DNA of 64,000 nt from Tragulus kanchil (lineage: Eukaryota > Chordata > Mammalia > Artiodactyla > Tragulidae), in the NCBI GenBank assembly GCA_022376925.1, contig JAIOJX010000032.1, forward strand, positions 116,413,979 through 116,477,978, read 5' to 3'. The notes beneath the pieces are model-generated. The model worked only from the letters and a program-made list of their open reading frames with translations. It ran no database searches and was not told the DNA's origin. The position numbers and the translations under genes are program-made. Of this stretch, positions 31,621 through 45,020 are shown in pieces (positions within the stretch are counted from its first letter, which is position 1; each line of letters opens with the position of its first letter).

Positions 31621-33277
31621 TAGGTCAGCCCTCCTGAGTGGCTTGATGACTGCCTGACAGAGGTACTTTATTGGCACGGTCTGCGTGCCTCTATACATCT
31701 GGACTGCCAGTCAGCACTACCCTAGCTCCTCTCCGGCTCAGCTCCCAAGAGCTGAACGCTTGAGAACACCTAGACCAGTGCACTTCTAATTCTACTAAGA
31801 GGCTATCATACCCCGCAGTTGTGCAGGAGGCAGAAACAAGTTTGGTGCCAGGACCTCTCTGGAGGTTTGGCATAGGGTTCCTTTCTCTCTCCTGTATCTG
31901 GTATTCAGAAGTCCCCGAGTTAGCCTGTGGGTACTATCCAAAAGGAATGCTGCCATGCAGATTGACAGGTGCAAGCCCTGTTGTACTTGAGTAACAGTAC
32001 TGACTGTAAACATGGTAAAACATCTGGAGCTTTCCATTCGTCATAGTTTTTGCTGCTTTACGTTCAACTTGCTGAAACTGGAGTGGTTGGTGCAAGCCCT
32101 TGGGCACAGGGTACTATAATAACATGGGTTTGTGAAGAAGAGCAAATCCTGTCAGATCAATCTAACTTCTTGCTGTGACATAGTGATGGATTTGAGTGGA
32201 TCTAGGGCAAGTGATAAATGGAATGCATCTCTACTTCATTACATCTCTACAATGCTGTGATCAACAGGTAGGAAGGTGAGCTTGGCGCCAGACAGCTGTG
32301 TTGTTGAACTGGACCACTTTCAGGAAAGGGACAGACAGCTCAGAGTGACTTGAGACTTACTGTTATTGGTAGCTTAAAGCTCTTCTTTTTCTAAAACAAC
32401 AACAACAACAACAATAAACCCTTCCCTAAAGTTTGCAGGTGGCGGGGTCCTGAAAGGATTCAGAGAAAGTTGGAAGATGTCATGATAGCCTCTGCATTGT
32501 TTCGTTCTTTTGGTCAACATGGCTAGTGGAGAAATTGGAGAAGCTTAGGATAAGAGGAACAAAAATCATTAAAGGTACAAACATGAAGACTTAGGGGAAA
32601 AAAGAAATTTAATGTAGTTTTAGTGACTAATTTTTTTTGTCCAGACTGGGAAGGAGTTGTTCCAAGGGGTATGATAATAACTTGGTCTTCATTTTAATAA
32701 GGACCAAAACAATTTAAATGGGAACAGAGAAGATTGAGATTTGGGATGAGAATCTACTAGACAAGACAGTGAAAGAACTAGAATATGTTGTGCAGGTTAG
32801 GTCAGCCCTCCTGAGTGGCTTGATGACTGCCTGACAGAGGTACTTTATTGGCACGGTCTGCGTGCCTCTATACATCTGGACTGCCAGTCAGCACTACCCT
32901 AGCTCCTCTCCGGCTCAGCTCCCAAGAGCTGAACGCTTGAGAACACCTAGACCAGTGCACTTCTAATTCTACTAAGAGGCTATCATACCCCGCAGTTGTG
33001 CAGGAGGCAGAAACAAGTTTGGTGCCAGGACCTCTCTGGAGGTTTGGCATAGGGTTCCTTTCTCTCTCCTGTATCTGGTATTCAGAAGTCCCCGAGTTAG
33101 CCTGTGGGTACTATCCAAAAGGAATGCTGCCATGCAGATTGACAGGTGCAAGCCCTGTTGTACTTGAGTAACAGTACTGACTGTAAACATGGTAAAACAT
33201 CTGGAGCTTTCCATTCGTCATAGTTTTTGCTGTTTACTTTTGTACTTTGTTCAACTTGCTGAAACTGGAGTGGTTGG
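30921..33277. repeat. False tandem duplication H (copies 30921-32090 and 32104-33277)
   Basis: The copies align at an offset of 1177-1183. Differences are clustered at the junction side: copy 1 ends 'tgctgctttacgttc' where copy 2 has 'tgctgtttacttttg', and the first 20 bases of copy 2 lack several bases of copy 1. The block 30921-31050 is therefore present three times in the window. Confidence 0.85.
31217..31239. repeat. (AAC)n microsatellite (again at about 32394-32416)
   Basis: A short run of about seven 'aac' units follows 'tttttctaaa'. The second occurrence lies in copy 2 of duplication H. Confidence 0.85.
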
Positions 33278-34875
33278 CTTGCCAGTAACAGGCTTTCACC
33301 TTTCTGGTATTTGCACTCATTTTGTTTTATATGTTTTGACTCGGATGAACATGATAGATATATGTTGAATATGAGACGATTTTTTCATTTGGAAATATCT
33401 TTTCACTTAAATTAGGTGGATTACAGTGTTTTAGAGACATAGAATTTGAGGTATACAATTCCTTTCTTGCTTTAGGAATTGTTTCTTGATGTGGAAGGTT
33501 TTTATCTGGTTTGGAGAATCGTGGCTGCTTTGTCCTCACCAGCAGGCGTTCACGTTGCTCATTTTGGTGTGGGTGTGCATCGGATGATGGCGGCTGTGAC
33601 CCTGAAGCCCAGGGTGCAGCCTGAAAGCTTTGGTGGGAACTTTAATTGTGCCGCTTTTAACCTGGGGGCAAATTCTTTCACCACCTCTGTGTTCAGAAAA
33701 GCCCGAAGCAAATGTAAGTGAGGAAAATGAGGTATAGGCCACAGCACGTGGGGAGAAGGAAGTACACCCTGGGCTGTCCAGATGGCCAGAGTGGGGCAGC
33801 CCAGTGCTCCTGTCTGGGAGTACATGTCCTGGCTGCCGCCTCCCCCTCTCCCTGAGTTTGTCCATCAGGCTCCGAGGTACAGTCTTTTCCTCTCTGCTCT
33901 GTAGCAGCCCTGCCGACTGTTTTCCTTCCCATCTGTATTCGAGTGCCCATAACTTTGGAGAAAAATGACCTTTGGGGTTGAGGTTTGCTAGTGTTTGTGG
34001 TCTTTGTCCACAGGGGCTTTTCTTTTTTTAAAAGGAAACCGTGAAGACTCCCATCTGCATTTTGAGTTATAACTATGAGTAAAGGCATTTCTTTTTTTAT
34101 AGGAAACTGTCCAGATGCTGGGTTATTTGGGGAGGGCAGGGTTAGGGGAGGGTTGATGGTGACGGAAGAAGGGATAATACAGAAGAGAGGCATTTGGTGG
34201 ATTTTTGGGTGTGATTTGAAGCTGGCTCCTCATTGTTAGTCTTTTGTGAAAGAGACATTTTGGAAAACTTCAAAGGAAATTGGTTAAGATCCCTGTAAAT
34301 CACACTATATTGGTCCCCTTCTCCTCCATTCAAGGCTGAGAGGCAGGAGGCCCTTCCTCCCACCCACCTAATACACACACCTTGCTGTTGCTCTGTATTC
34401 AGCTTCTTCCCCTCTCTGCTCCTGGTTCCTGCACTTTGCGAGTGGATGGAAAGGCCGTTCCCTAGAGAAAGAACTCACCCTTTCCTTACCATTCACTCAT
34501 CTGGGCTCAGGTTCCTCCCAATGGGAGGGCGCTTTAGGGTTGTTGGGTTGCAGTCCATCTGCCCGTGGCCCCAGTCAGCCTGCCCCTTTTTCTGTACAGA
34601 CAGGCGCAGGCGCTGGCGCTATTCTTCTAAACTGGGAAATGAAATGCAAAACCGACGTTAATGTAACATTATGGTTGAGATTAAATGCACCAAAATCAGG
34701 AAATTCAAAGTTATGCTTCCCACAGCAACTATAACTCAGCCTCATCTGGCGTGTGTAGTATTTTGTGTTAGTGTGGATGGTGTTATATGTTAAGACATTA
34801 AAGTTAACACCATAAGCAGAGCACAAAATGCTTGAGGGGACTGAGTTATGATGACCGTGTGAGCCGTAAGTGTTC

Positions 34876-37064
34876 TTGCATAGGCTCTCAACTCCTGGAA
34901 TAATTTTCCCCCTGCCCATCAGACCAATTACTGCCTTTCTTTTTAGTTATGTCTCTGCTTTAACACATCTCTTCTTCCAGGGTCACTCTAAATGAATTCC
35001 TCTATTTGTGGCCAGTGATGGGTGGGAATGGGGCAGGCCACTGGGCCCTTTTGTCCTTTATGTTACTGCTGCTATAAATGTGGTGCCTCCCCCAGCCCCT
35101 CCCTGAGCACCCTCCATAGGCTGCAGTTTCCTGGTGGTCCTTCATAGGGATGGGCCTCTCCAGGCTGTATCTTGGCTCCTCGATAGTGCTCCCTGAATGG
35201 GAACAAGCATTTTCTGTGTCCGGGTCTTGGCCCTGTTGTAACTTCATGTGAAACCCAAATGGCCCTTCTTTATTTGCGGCAGACATAGCAATGTAAAAGT
35301 AAAATATACATCTCGGGGAGCGAAGCACTGGGGCATGGTGGTGTGGCCTCCTGTGTTTGGCGTAGCCAGAGGTCCAGTTGAAGTGCGTTTATTTGCTCTG
35401 TTCAGTCTGCTTCTCTGCCTTCCCCAGGGTTTATACCCTTAAGCTGCCATAGTGTGTAGTTAAGCTGTGGAATTGCCTGGGGGTGGCACCAGGAACTTTT
35501 CTTGGGGAGCGCTGGGTCAGTAGTAACAAAAATCACCACGTAATTTAATGCAAATCAGGAGACATTTTCCCCAGCCTGTTATTATCTGGTGGCCTCTGCA
35601 GGGCTGAGACAGCTGTTGGAATGCAGATTTTGTTAGACACTGGGCTAAAGTTGGTGATGGGGAAGAGCTCTAAAGAATGGGGCCATTGATAAATGGTGAA
35701 TGAAATCAGGGACTGTAAACTAACAGTGACACTGAGCTGCCTTTTAAGGTTTTTGTTGGACATGACAAAACCAACCAAGGCAGTAAAGGAATGGGGAGGA
35801 CCTCATGGTAACCACCTTAGAGGCAACAAAAAGGCCTCTTTTTACTCTCTGGATAACAACTTCAAGGTCTCTGTTAGACGCGAGAATATAAAGATAAGAA
35901 ATGGTCCTTACCCTCAAGGAGTTCGTAGTCAAGGAGCATGACAACCACCATCCCCTGGGTGAGACTATTAAACACGTTTTTTGCATAGGCTCTCAACTCC
36001 TGGAATAATTTTCCCTGCCCATCAGACCAATTACTGCCTTTCTTTTAGTTATGTCTCTGCTTTAACACATCTCTTCTTCCAGGGTCACTCTAAATGAATT
36101 CCTCTATTTGTGGCCAGTGATGGGTGGGAATGGGGCAGGCCACTGGGCCCTTTTGTCCTTTATGTTACTGCTGCTATAAATGTGGTGCCTCCCCCAGCCC
36201 CTCCCTGAGCACCCTCCATAGGCTGCAGTTTCCTGGTGGTCCTTCATAGGGATGGGCCTCTCCAGGCTGTATCTTGGCTCCTCGATAGTGCTCCCTGAAT
36301 GGGAACAAGCATTTTCTGTGTCCGGGTCTTGGCCCTGTTGTAACTTCATGTGAAACCCAAATGGCCCTTCTTTATTTGCGGCAGACATAGCAATGTAAAA
36401 GTAAAATATACATCTCGGGGAGCGAAGCACTGGGGCATGGTGGTGTGGCCTCCTGTGTTTGGCGTAGCCAGAGGTCCAGTTGAAGTGCGTTTATTTGCTC
36501 TGTTCAGTCTGCTTCTCTGCCTTCCCAGGGTTTATACCCTTAAGCTGCCATAGTGTGTAGTTAAGCTGTGGAATTGCCTGGGGGTGGCACCAGGAACTTT
36601 TCTTGGGGAGCGCTGGGTCAGTAGTAACAAAAATCACCACGTAATTTAATGCAAATCAGGAGACATTTTCCCCAGCCTGTTATTATCTGGTGGCCTCTGC
36701 AGGGCTGAGACAGCTGTTGGAATGCAGATTTTGTTAGACACTGGGCTAAAGTTGGTGATGGGGAAGAGCTCTAAAGAATGGGGCCATTGATAAATGGTGA
36801 ATGAAATCAGGGACTGTAAACTAACAGTGACACTGAGCTGCCTTTTAAGGTTTTTGTTGGACATGACAAAACCAACCAAGGCAGTAAAGGAATGGGGAGG
36901 ACCTCATGGTAACCACCTTAGAGGCAACAAAAAGGCCTCTTTTTACTCTCTGGATAACAACTTCAAGGTCTCTGTTAGACGCGAGAATATAAAGATAAGA
37001 AATGGTCCTTACCCTCAAGGAGTTCGTAGTCAAGGAGCATGACAACCACCATCCCCTGGGTGAG
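34876..37064. repeat. False tandem duplication I (copies 34876-35963 and 35981-37064)
   Basis: The offset is 1101-1105. Copy 2 has one- to three-base losses near its start (tttccccctgc/tttccctgc, ctttttag/cttttag) and one later (ccccagg/cccagg). Copy 1 ends at 'ccctgggtgag' and a 17-base filler leads to copy 2. Confidence 0.85.
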
Positions 37065-37325
37065 TACTCAGCACAGTGGGGACGCAGAGAGGGGGCCCCC
37101 TCAGCCCTGTGCCCAGAGGGGTCATACACTTCCCATTAAGGGAAAGTCAGGAGGTCAAGAGGGCCCCAGGGCTCTTAGAACTGTTATATAAGGAGTGGAA
37201 GAACAGTGCTCAGAAAATGCTCCAGGCCAACTGACCGAAGTCTGAAAAACCTCAGGTGGATTGCAGGCTTGCTTGTGTGAATGTTGAAAATGAGAGGGAG
37301 AATGAAGATTCTGAACCTGGCAATT

Positions 37326-37462
37326 ATTTTTGTTTTGTTTTGTTTTGTTTTCTGTGCCATGTGGTTTGCGGGATCTTTTAGTTCCCCAACCAGGGATTGA
37401 ACTCAGGCCCATAGCAGTGAAAGTGCTGAGTCCTACCCATTGGACCATCAAGAAAGTCCCGG
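37326..37462 (-). repeat. CHR-type SINE (antisense) with (TTTTG)n tail
   Basis: After a (ttttg)n run at about 37329-37350, the sequence reads 'gtgccatgtggtttgcggga', 'cttttagttccccaaccagg' and 'gggattgaactcaggcccat', and ends at the head 'ccattggaccatcaagaaag'. This is the standard short CHR type in reverse. Confidence 0.85.
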
Positions 37463-37866
37463 AACCCAACCTGTGATTTCACTAGTAGGCTAGTAGGATT
37501 GTCTATATCAATGACATGGTATTTCTCACGTTCAGGTAGAAGATGAGTGAGAATGTGAAGGCTACAAGAGGTTTAAGAGAATTTTAGCTAATAAAGTATG
37601 GTCCAGAAGGGTGAGGGTCAAATAGAAATATGTGAGCTGAGGCCCTGAAGCATTGCCAGGGAGCTGCCCCAGAAGGTAGCACAGGCTGGGCCATAAGGTC
37701 TCTAGGGAGAGGCAAGGGCTAGGGCATGATGTCACTGTCCCATCCCTGCCCCAGTAGTGGCAATTTGGATCTGGAACTGCTAGGCATCTGGTGGGAAGAT
37801 TTCTTTCCATAGGCCTGGGAGTTTTATGCCCTTCAAACAGATAAATGGCTGGCTGACTAACACTGA

Positions 37867-40158
37867 GAACAGAAGGAAGGAGGAAAGGATTATTGAAGAG
37901 ACAGGAGGTGAGAAAAGATATGCTATAGCAGAGGTAACTAGAGAGGGAGGGAGGTGGGGACAAAAAGAGCTGTCCATCTGAGCAGCAGGAAAAGGTAATA
38001 CGGCCACAGAAAGAAAGCCAGTAGGTTGGGAAGTGGGGAGGAGTGAAATCCAGAGGAATGTTTAGGGTTGGTCTGTAGGCTTCACTTCACTTCTCCCTGC
38101 CCCTGTCCTCTCTTGTTTTTCCTCTCCCCTCTGTTGATTGCATTTCTTACTTTGTAGAACGAATCAGTTGTCTGTCATGAGGAAAACTGATGCGAGGAGA
38201 TGCTTCCTCTATCTCTGTGTCTTGTTGGGAAAAAGGGTCCTGCATCATTTTGATTAAGATTCTTGGAATGCTTATTTTTCATCCCCTTATCCTAGGTGTT
38301 CACAATTCTTAAAACGCCCCCACAGCTATACGTATGTGATGAGTCTTGAGCCCTAGCTGTGAAAATTGAGTCATTGCCTAAAAGCCTTGGACGAGAGTGT
38401 TTCCAGATTGACACTAGCCAACCCCATGCCCCTTCCCTTCCCTTCAGCTGGCAGGTCTGTGGCAGAAGGGTAAGCAGGCTAGGACAGCCAGAGACGGCTT
38501 GCGTGTGTTGAGTGCTGCCATGGGCAAAGCCTTTCTAGGTACTGGGAGAGTCAGAGGAAGGAAGAGGGCTCTGGAGGGGACGTCAAGCATGAGGGGAGCT
38601 CCTCACTGGAAGTAAAGGGGCTTGGTATGGACTTGTTTAGGTCCTGCCCCTGTCTGCAGTGGCCAGTGGTCTGTGGCAGCAAATATCTGTTGTGTGATCT
38701 CCACCATTCCAGTGCCATGGTCAGTGTCTAGTCCTGTGGAGGCCCTTCCAGCCAAGGACTCGTCTGAAGGCTCACTGCTGGTGGAGGTTCTCACTGGGAG
38801 TTGCTGATGTTGCTGAAAAGAAAGGAAGTGGAGAGTCCACGGTAAGGTTGATGAAGTAAAACTGGCAAGCCAGACAAGGAAGTATGAGTGTATTATTGAG
38901 TGGAAGAGAGGAAGCATGTTGTTAGCCAGAGTTCAAGGGGATGGAAGGGAAGGTGTTCCAGGGTTAAACGTGGGCAGAGGGAAGCTGGATTAGGAGTCAC
39001 TACTTGGAGTGAATATGAACAGAAGGAAGGAGGAAAGGATTATTGAAGAGACAGGAGGTGAGAAAAGATATGCTATAGCAGAGGTAACTAGAGGGAGAGG
39101 TGGGGACAAAAGAGCTGTCCATCTGAGCAGCAGGAAAAGGTAATCTGACCACAGAAAGAAAGCCAGTAGGTTGGGAAGTGGGAGAGTGAAATCCAGAGGA
39201 ATGTTTAGGGTTGGTCTGTAGGCTTCACTTCACTTCTCCCTGCCCCTGTCCTCTCTTGTTTTTCCTCTCCCCTCTGTTGATTGCATTTCTTACTTTGTAG
39301 AACGAATCAGTTGTCTGTCATGAGGAAAACTGATGCGAGGAGATGCTTCCTCTATCTCTGTGTCTTGTTGGGAAAAAGGGTCCTGCATCATTTTGATTAA
39401 GATTCTTGGAATGCTTATTTTTCATCCCCTTATCCTAGGTGTTCACAATTCTTAAAACGCCCCCACAGCTATACGTATGTGATGAGTCTTGAGCCCTAGC
39501 TGTGAAAATTGAGTCATTGCCTAAAAGCCTTGGACGAGAGTGTTTCCAGATTGACACTAGCCAACCCCATGCCCCTTCCCTTCCCTTCAGCTGGCAGGTC
39601 TGTGGCAGAAGGGTAAGCAGGCTAGGACAGCCAGAGACGGCTTGCGTGTGTTGAGTGCTGCCATGGGCAAAGCCTTTCTAGGTACTGGGAGAGTCAGAGG
39701 AAGGAAGAGGGCTCTGGAGGGGACGTCAAGCATGAGGGGAGCTCCTCACTGGAAGTAAAGGGGCTTGGTATGGACTTGTTTAGGTCCTGCCCCTGTCTGC
39801 AGTGGCCAGTGGTCTGTGGCAGCAAATATCTGTTGTGTGATCTCCACCATTCCAGTGCCATGGTCAGTGTCTAGTCCTGTGGAGGCCCTTCCAGCCAAGG
39901 ACTCGTCTGAAGGCTCACTGCTGGTGGAGGTTCTCACTGGGAGTTGCTGATGTTGCTGAAAAGAAAGGAAGTGGAGAGTCCACGGTAAGGTTGATGAAGT
40001 AAAACTGGCAAGCCAGACAAGGAAGTATGAGTGTATTATTGAGTGGAAGAGAGGAAGCATGTTGTTAGCCAGAGTTCAAGGGGATGGAAGGGAAGGTGTT
40101 CCAGGGTTAAACGTGGGCAGAGGGAAGCTGGATTAGGAGTCACTACTTGGAAGTGAAT
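37867..40158. repeat. False tandem duplication J (copies 37867-39014 and 39017-40158)
   Basis: The offset drifts from 1150 to 1143 because of several small indels in the first 180 bases of copy 2 (for example gagagggagggaggtg/gagggagaggtg and taatacggcc/taatctgacc). The rest is nearly identical. The damaged part again lies beside the junction. Confidence 0.85.
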
Positions 40159-41502
40159 TAGTGAGTTGGTCTAAGGTAGTGATGGTGGGAATGGAGAGTG
40201 TTGTAGCCCTTGGATGTGCTGGGAAAGAAACCAGCTGGAGAACCATGCTCTTCAGTCACTCAGAGCTTTTTGGGTACTTACAGGTTCTGGTTGTCTGTCA
40301 GTGGTGCTGAGAGAGTCGGTAAGGAGTGGAGGGTGGAGCCTGTGGTGGTTGTAGATGGAGTGCTCTGCACTGAAGGTCCATGTCAGGGGCACCTGACATA
40401 GGTGAGCTGAGCGGTGATGTAGGCAGTTACCTTACTCTGGGATCTGGTTGATGAACTGTTTGACCATTGGCCTCGGGGAAGTAAGTGGTGGTGGTAGATA
40501 GGAGAATGACTGGCTGAAAAGCTTGTGATCTTGCTCCATCAGTGTGATGCAGATTGAGGACCATGGTGTGAGATTGCAGTGTCTGAAATGGAGTTAAGGG
40601 ACTCCACGGTCCCCATCCCCCCCGACCTCTACATCCACACACCCCCACTGCCCCACCCACAGTAGCAGGTTTGAGTGAAAAGTCAGCTAATCAGCTGAAA
40701 GGAATTGGTCATTAGTTGGGGATGGAGGAGGCAGGGACTGATGAAGAGGAGAAAGCATGCCATTTTCTTAAGGTCTGTTTTCACTAGAGAGGAAAGCTGA
40801 CTAGAGAAGCAGTGTCAGGGGCAGGCCTTAGAGGAAGTTTGTGGTACATATGGTGTGGAGGTGGTGAGGTGTCTCCAGCTCAGGGCCCCAGGCTGCTGTA
40901 GGAATTGCTGTGATCCTGCTCTACATCTGTGGCCAGTGTTAGGCCTTTCTTAGGACCAGGGGAATAAGCATAGCTCCTGGCTGATGTCTGTTATGAGAAG
41001 TCTTCCTTGGAGAGGTACCCAGCCCCACTTTTTGGTTCATTTGTATTAGAAGGAAGGTGTTTTTTCTGTATAGAGCAGTGTAATGAGTGCTCTGTGGGAA
41101 ACTGATGCCCTGGGTCTTAACCACATTCTTGAAGACAGCAGGCATTGCCTTGGCAAGAGGACCTCAGTTAGGAAGTGAGCTTCCTAACTGAGATGATCAA
41201 CTTGCTCTACACAGTTCTGGGATGTGACATGCCACCTTTTCCATCGTGGATCTCGGCAGCCAGGAGAATGAAATATCTGATGGCAAGAGCCAGGAGCGGT
41301 TGGCAGATACAAAGGGCTCACTCGAGGGGCTTGAAAGTGGGCCAAAGCTGAGAGCCTTGGGCTCTGATGCTCGCTTGTCAGTATGTCATTGATAAGGAGT
41401 TAGTCACACAGGTTCTAGACTACCTTTGCTAAAATGTAGTCTAAGAACCGGTGGTATCCCCATCCCCTGGGATCTTGCCAGAAAGGTGGACTATTAGGCC
41501 TG

Positions 41503-41700
41503 TGTTGTTCATTTGCTAAGTCATGCCTGACTTTTTGTGACCCCATGGACTGTAGCCCACCAGGTTTCTCTGTCCATGGGGTTTTCCAGGCAAGAATACT
41601 AGAGTGAGTTGCTGTGCCTTCCTCTAGTGAATCTTCCCAACCCAGGGATTGAACGCATGTCTCCTGCATTGGCAGGCAGATTCTTCACCTGGGAAGCTTG
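41503..41700 (-). repeat. Bov-tA type SINE (antisense)
   Basis: The reverse complement reads 'tttgtgaccccatggactgt', 'ctctgtccatggggttttcc', 'aatcttcccaacccagggat' and 'tctcctgcattggcaggcag', and ends in 'cacctgggaagc'. The head end (from 41681) is repeated at 42776 by duplication K. Confidence 0.9.
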
Positions 41701-43840
41701 TATCAGGCCCTACTCCAGCATGAGATAGAATGTGTAGTTTGACAAGATGTCACTTAATTTGAAGTTAGAGAAACACTGCTGTATTCCACCAGCAGTTTTC
41801 AAATTTTAGCAAGTCTCAGAATTACCTGGAAGCTTTTTAAAACACCAATTGCCGGGTCTCCCGTCAGGGTTTCTGATTCAGAAAGTCTGGATTGGAGGCC
41901 AGGAATTTATGTTTTTCATAAGTTTCCAGGAGATGGGATGCTGCTTGTAAGGGACCATGCTTTAAGTCACTGACCACCTTAGCTTTCTCATCTATAAAAT
42001 AGGGCAATGATACCTGCCTGCCTTACAGAGATACGGGTCCTGATCAGCCAGTGTGTGAGGAAGTGTTCAGGCAATGTGGGCAGGATGTCAGTCTGTGTCG
42101 CTTGCTTACTGGTCAGTGATTTTGAAAATCTGCCATCATGGCAGCACAACCGTTTCCCTGTCCTGGCTCTGGTCATCAGGTACAGACAGCCAGCAAGGAA
42201 TCTATGAAGCACCCTCGGGAGATGCAGGCTTCTGTGAAGAGACCAGCAGACCCTGGGACAGTGGATGGGGATTACTGTGCAGGGCTTCCTGAAGCCCAGC
42301 CAACCTCTCTGGGCTCCTTTCCTCGTTACCTGACCGGAGCCCACTGTCTGCCTGAGTGGGCCTCAACCCGTCTTGATCACCTGTTACTCAGTCTCTCCTC
42401 TTCACTCCCGGCCAGTGGGTCTTCAGTGCACTGCTTGCATGGATTGGAAAAATGGACTTTTGTCAAACGAAGCCTTTGATTCATCTTGTGGTCCTGAACA
42501 TGTTACATAACTTTCCCCACTCATTGGGTGATTAACTGAACAGACTTCTCTGCGTGTGCCCTGGTGCCAGAATGTGGACTCTCAACCTCCAGAGGGAGGG
42601 GAACTGAGGCAGAGTCTGTTTTATGAGAAGCAGTATAGCAGCATGGTTAGAAGCAGGAACTCCAGAACTGGACCCTCTGGATCTGAATCTTATGTCCATC
42701 CCCCTCTTGCAGTGTGACTTGCCTTGAGTGAATTACTTGTACTATGCTCGGAAGTTGGTTAAATACCACAAGGCATTCTTCACCTGGGAAGCTTGTATCA
42801 GGCCCTACTCCAGCATGAGATAGAATGTGGTTTGACAAGATGTCACTTAATTTGAAGTTAGAGAAACACTGCTGTATTCCACCAGCAGTTTTCAAATTTT
42901 AGCAAGTCTCAGAATTACCTGGAAGCTTTTTAAAACACCAATTGCCGGGTCTCCCGTCAGGGTTTCTGATTCAGAAAGTCTGGATTGGAGGCCAGGAATT
43001 TATGTTTTTCATAAGTTTCCAGGAGATGGGATGCTGCTTGTAAGGGACCATGCTTTAAGTCACTGACCACCTTAGCTTTCTCATCTATAAAATAGGGCAA
43101 TGATACCTGCCTGCCTTACAGAGATACGGGTCCTGATCAGCCAGTGTGTGAGGAAGTGTTCAGGCAATGTGGGCAGGATGTCAGTCTGTGTCGCTTGCTT
43201 ACTGGTCAGTGATTTTGAAAATCTGCCATCATGGCAGCACAACCGTTTCCCTGTCCTGGCTCTGGTCATCAGGTACAGACAGCCAGCAAGGAATCTATGA
43301 AGCACCCTCGGGAGATGCAGGCTTCTGTGAAGAGACCAGCAGACCCTGGGACAGTGGATGGGGATTACTGTGCAGGGCTTCCTGAAGCCCAGCCAACCTC
43401 TCTGGGCTCCTTTCCTCGTTACCTGACCGGAGCCCACTGTCTGCCTGAGTGGGCCTCAACCCGTCTTGATCACCTGTTACTCAGTCTCTCCTCTTCACTC
43501 CCGGCCAGTGGGTCTTCAGTGCACTGCTTGCATGGATTGGAAAAATGGACTTTTGTCAAACGAAGCCTTTGATTCATCTTGTGGTCCTGAACATGTTACA
43601 TAACTTTCCCCACTCATTGGGTGATTAACTGAACAGACTTCTCTGCGTGTGCCCTGGTGCCAGAATGTGGACTCTCAACCTCCAGAGGGAGGGGAACTGA
43701 GGCAGAGTCTGTTTTATGAGAAGCAGTATAGCAGCATGGTTAGAAGCAGGAACTCCAGAACTGGACCCTCTGGATCTGAATCTTATGTCCATCCCCCTCT
43801 TGCAGTGTGACTTGCCTTGAGTGAATTACTTGTACTATGC
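41681..43840. repeat. False tandem duplication K (copies 41681-42747 and 42776-43840)
   Basis: The offset is 1095, then 1093 after a two-base loss (gaatgtgtagttt/gaatgtggttt) near the start of copy 2. Copy 1 breaks off inside a MIR at 'tgtactatgc', and a 28-base filler follows. The MIR is complete only in copy 2. Confidence 0.85.
41788..41968. mobile_element. MER5-like hAT-Charlie element (repeated at about 42881-43061)
   Basis: Motifs 'cagcagttttcaaattttag', 'tcagaattacctggaagctt', 'ggtttctgattcagaaagtc' and 'ggccaggaatttatgttttt' follow the order of MER5A/B. No coding capacity. The second copy is part of duplication K. Confidence 0.75.
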
Positions 43841-43960
43841 CTCAGTTGCCTTATTGGCAAAATGGGATTAAATAATAGTACCAATCTTACAGGACTATTG
43901 GGAGGATAAAAGGTAAGAGCTTAGAACAGTGCCTGCATGTAATAGCTGTACGTGTCAGCT
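43722..43960 (+). repeat. MIR SINE, near full length (5' half also at 42629-42747)
   Basis: It starts 'agcagtatagcagcatggtt' and continues through 'cctctggatctgaatcttat', 'tatgcctcagttgccttatt', 'ggcaaaatgggattaaataa' and 'gcttagaacagtgcctgcat'. This is among the most complete MIRs in the window. Confidence 0.9.
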
Positions 43961-44829
43961 CTTGTTAGGAGAATTACTGCTAGCATTATTTTGACTTATA
44001 GCCTCATAGTAAACTATTGGGGTACAGCAGGTGGCTGGAAGGCAAGCCCTGCCTCTCTTGGGAGCATAAAGAGAGCCTACAGGTCCTGTATCAGCATGTA
44101 GACGAAGCCGCCATACCATCCAATGAGATTTTTTTTCCCTCCACTGGAATGGTAGGTTGAACTTGGCATCCTTCCACTTCCATGCCCTCCCATACTGCTG
44201 CCCCTGGGGGACCTCTTCTGCACACAACTTGAGATTTGTTTACATTAATTCCGTGACAAATGTAGGTATACAGGTAGCTACAAAGAAATCATTTGGTTGT
44301 TTGATGCCCCGAAGGGTCAGCTTCACAGAGGCCACTAATATCAGAAGTTATTTACAATTGAGTATCTGAAGATGCCTGAACTGAGGCTGATTCAGAGTCG
44401 TGTGTGTGGAGACACCAGTTTGTACACCTCTGAGTGAGGATTCAGTTTCTAAGATTTTTGGTCTCCTTCGTTTATTGGTATTATAAATTTTTAAAAATTC
44501 AGATTTCAGTAAAATCTGAATTATAATTCAGTTTGCACACATCCCTTACCCCGGTAAAGAATAGCAGCCTCTATTTTCAGCCTCTTTTCTGTATTTTAAT
44601 TGCTTTGGGGTCTATGGGAATGGGTGAAGACGGACGTGTAGGTGAAAAATCAGCCTTTTACAGCTTCAATTTTTTACCCTTCCTTGTCCTGAAACTTCGA
44701 GCATCAGCTCTCATCTGTCAAAGTGTAAATCAGCAATTAAAACCCAAACAGCCAAATGCCAAAGATGACCCGAAGCACAAAGCAACTGACAAACAAGTCC
44801 GGACAAATCGACGGGTAATTTATAAGCTT

Positions 44830-45020
44830 TGCCCTAAAATCTAATTATTTGGCAATTCGAATTTGCAGCCAGCCAGGGCTCGGCAATAAATTTAACCCGC
44901 CATAAATTATTTAGGAGCAGGCTGTGGTGTAAATCAAAACCACGAGTGTTTGTTTAAGAAATAAGCTCCTTGTGCATAAAATGTCTCTCTCTTTTTTTTT
45001 TTTCCAAAGGAGAAACTGTT
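44830..45020. promoter_or_regulatory. Candidate conserved non-coding element (repeated at 45932-46120)
   Basis: A repeat-free AT-rich block with several TAAT/ATTA homeodomain-type cores (for example 'aatctaattatttggcaatt' and 'ccataaattatttaggagca'). Its composition and motif density resemble vertebrate intronic enhancers. Conservation cannot be tested from one sequence, so this is inference. Confidence 0.3.

Noticed and set aside
33479..33721. 80-codon frame on the + strand downstream of duplication H
   Set aside because: The translation resembles no family I know, has no convincing splice sites in phase with ERI3, and ERI3 exons 3 and 4 join correctly without it.
42007..42479. Overlapping 66-118 codon frames on both strands (repeated at 43081-43572)
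   Set aside because: They overlap each other on opposite strands, have no recognisable domain and are not flanked by exon-like signals.
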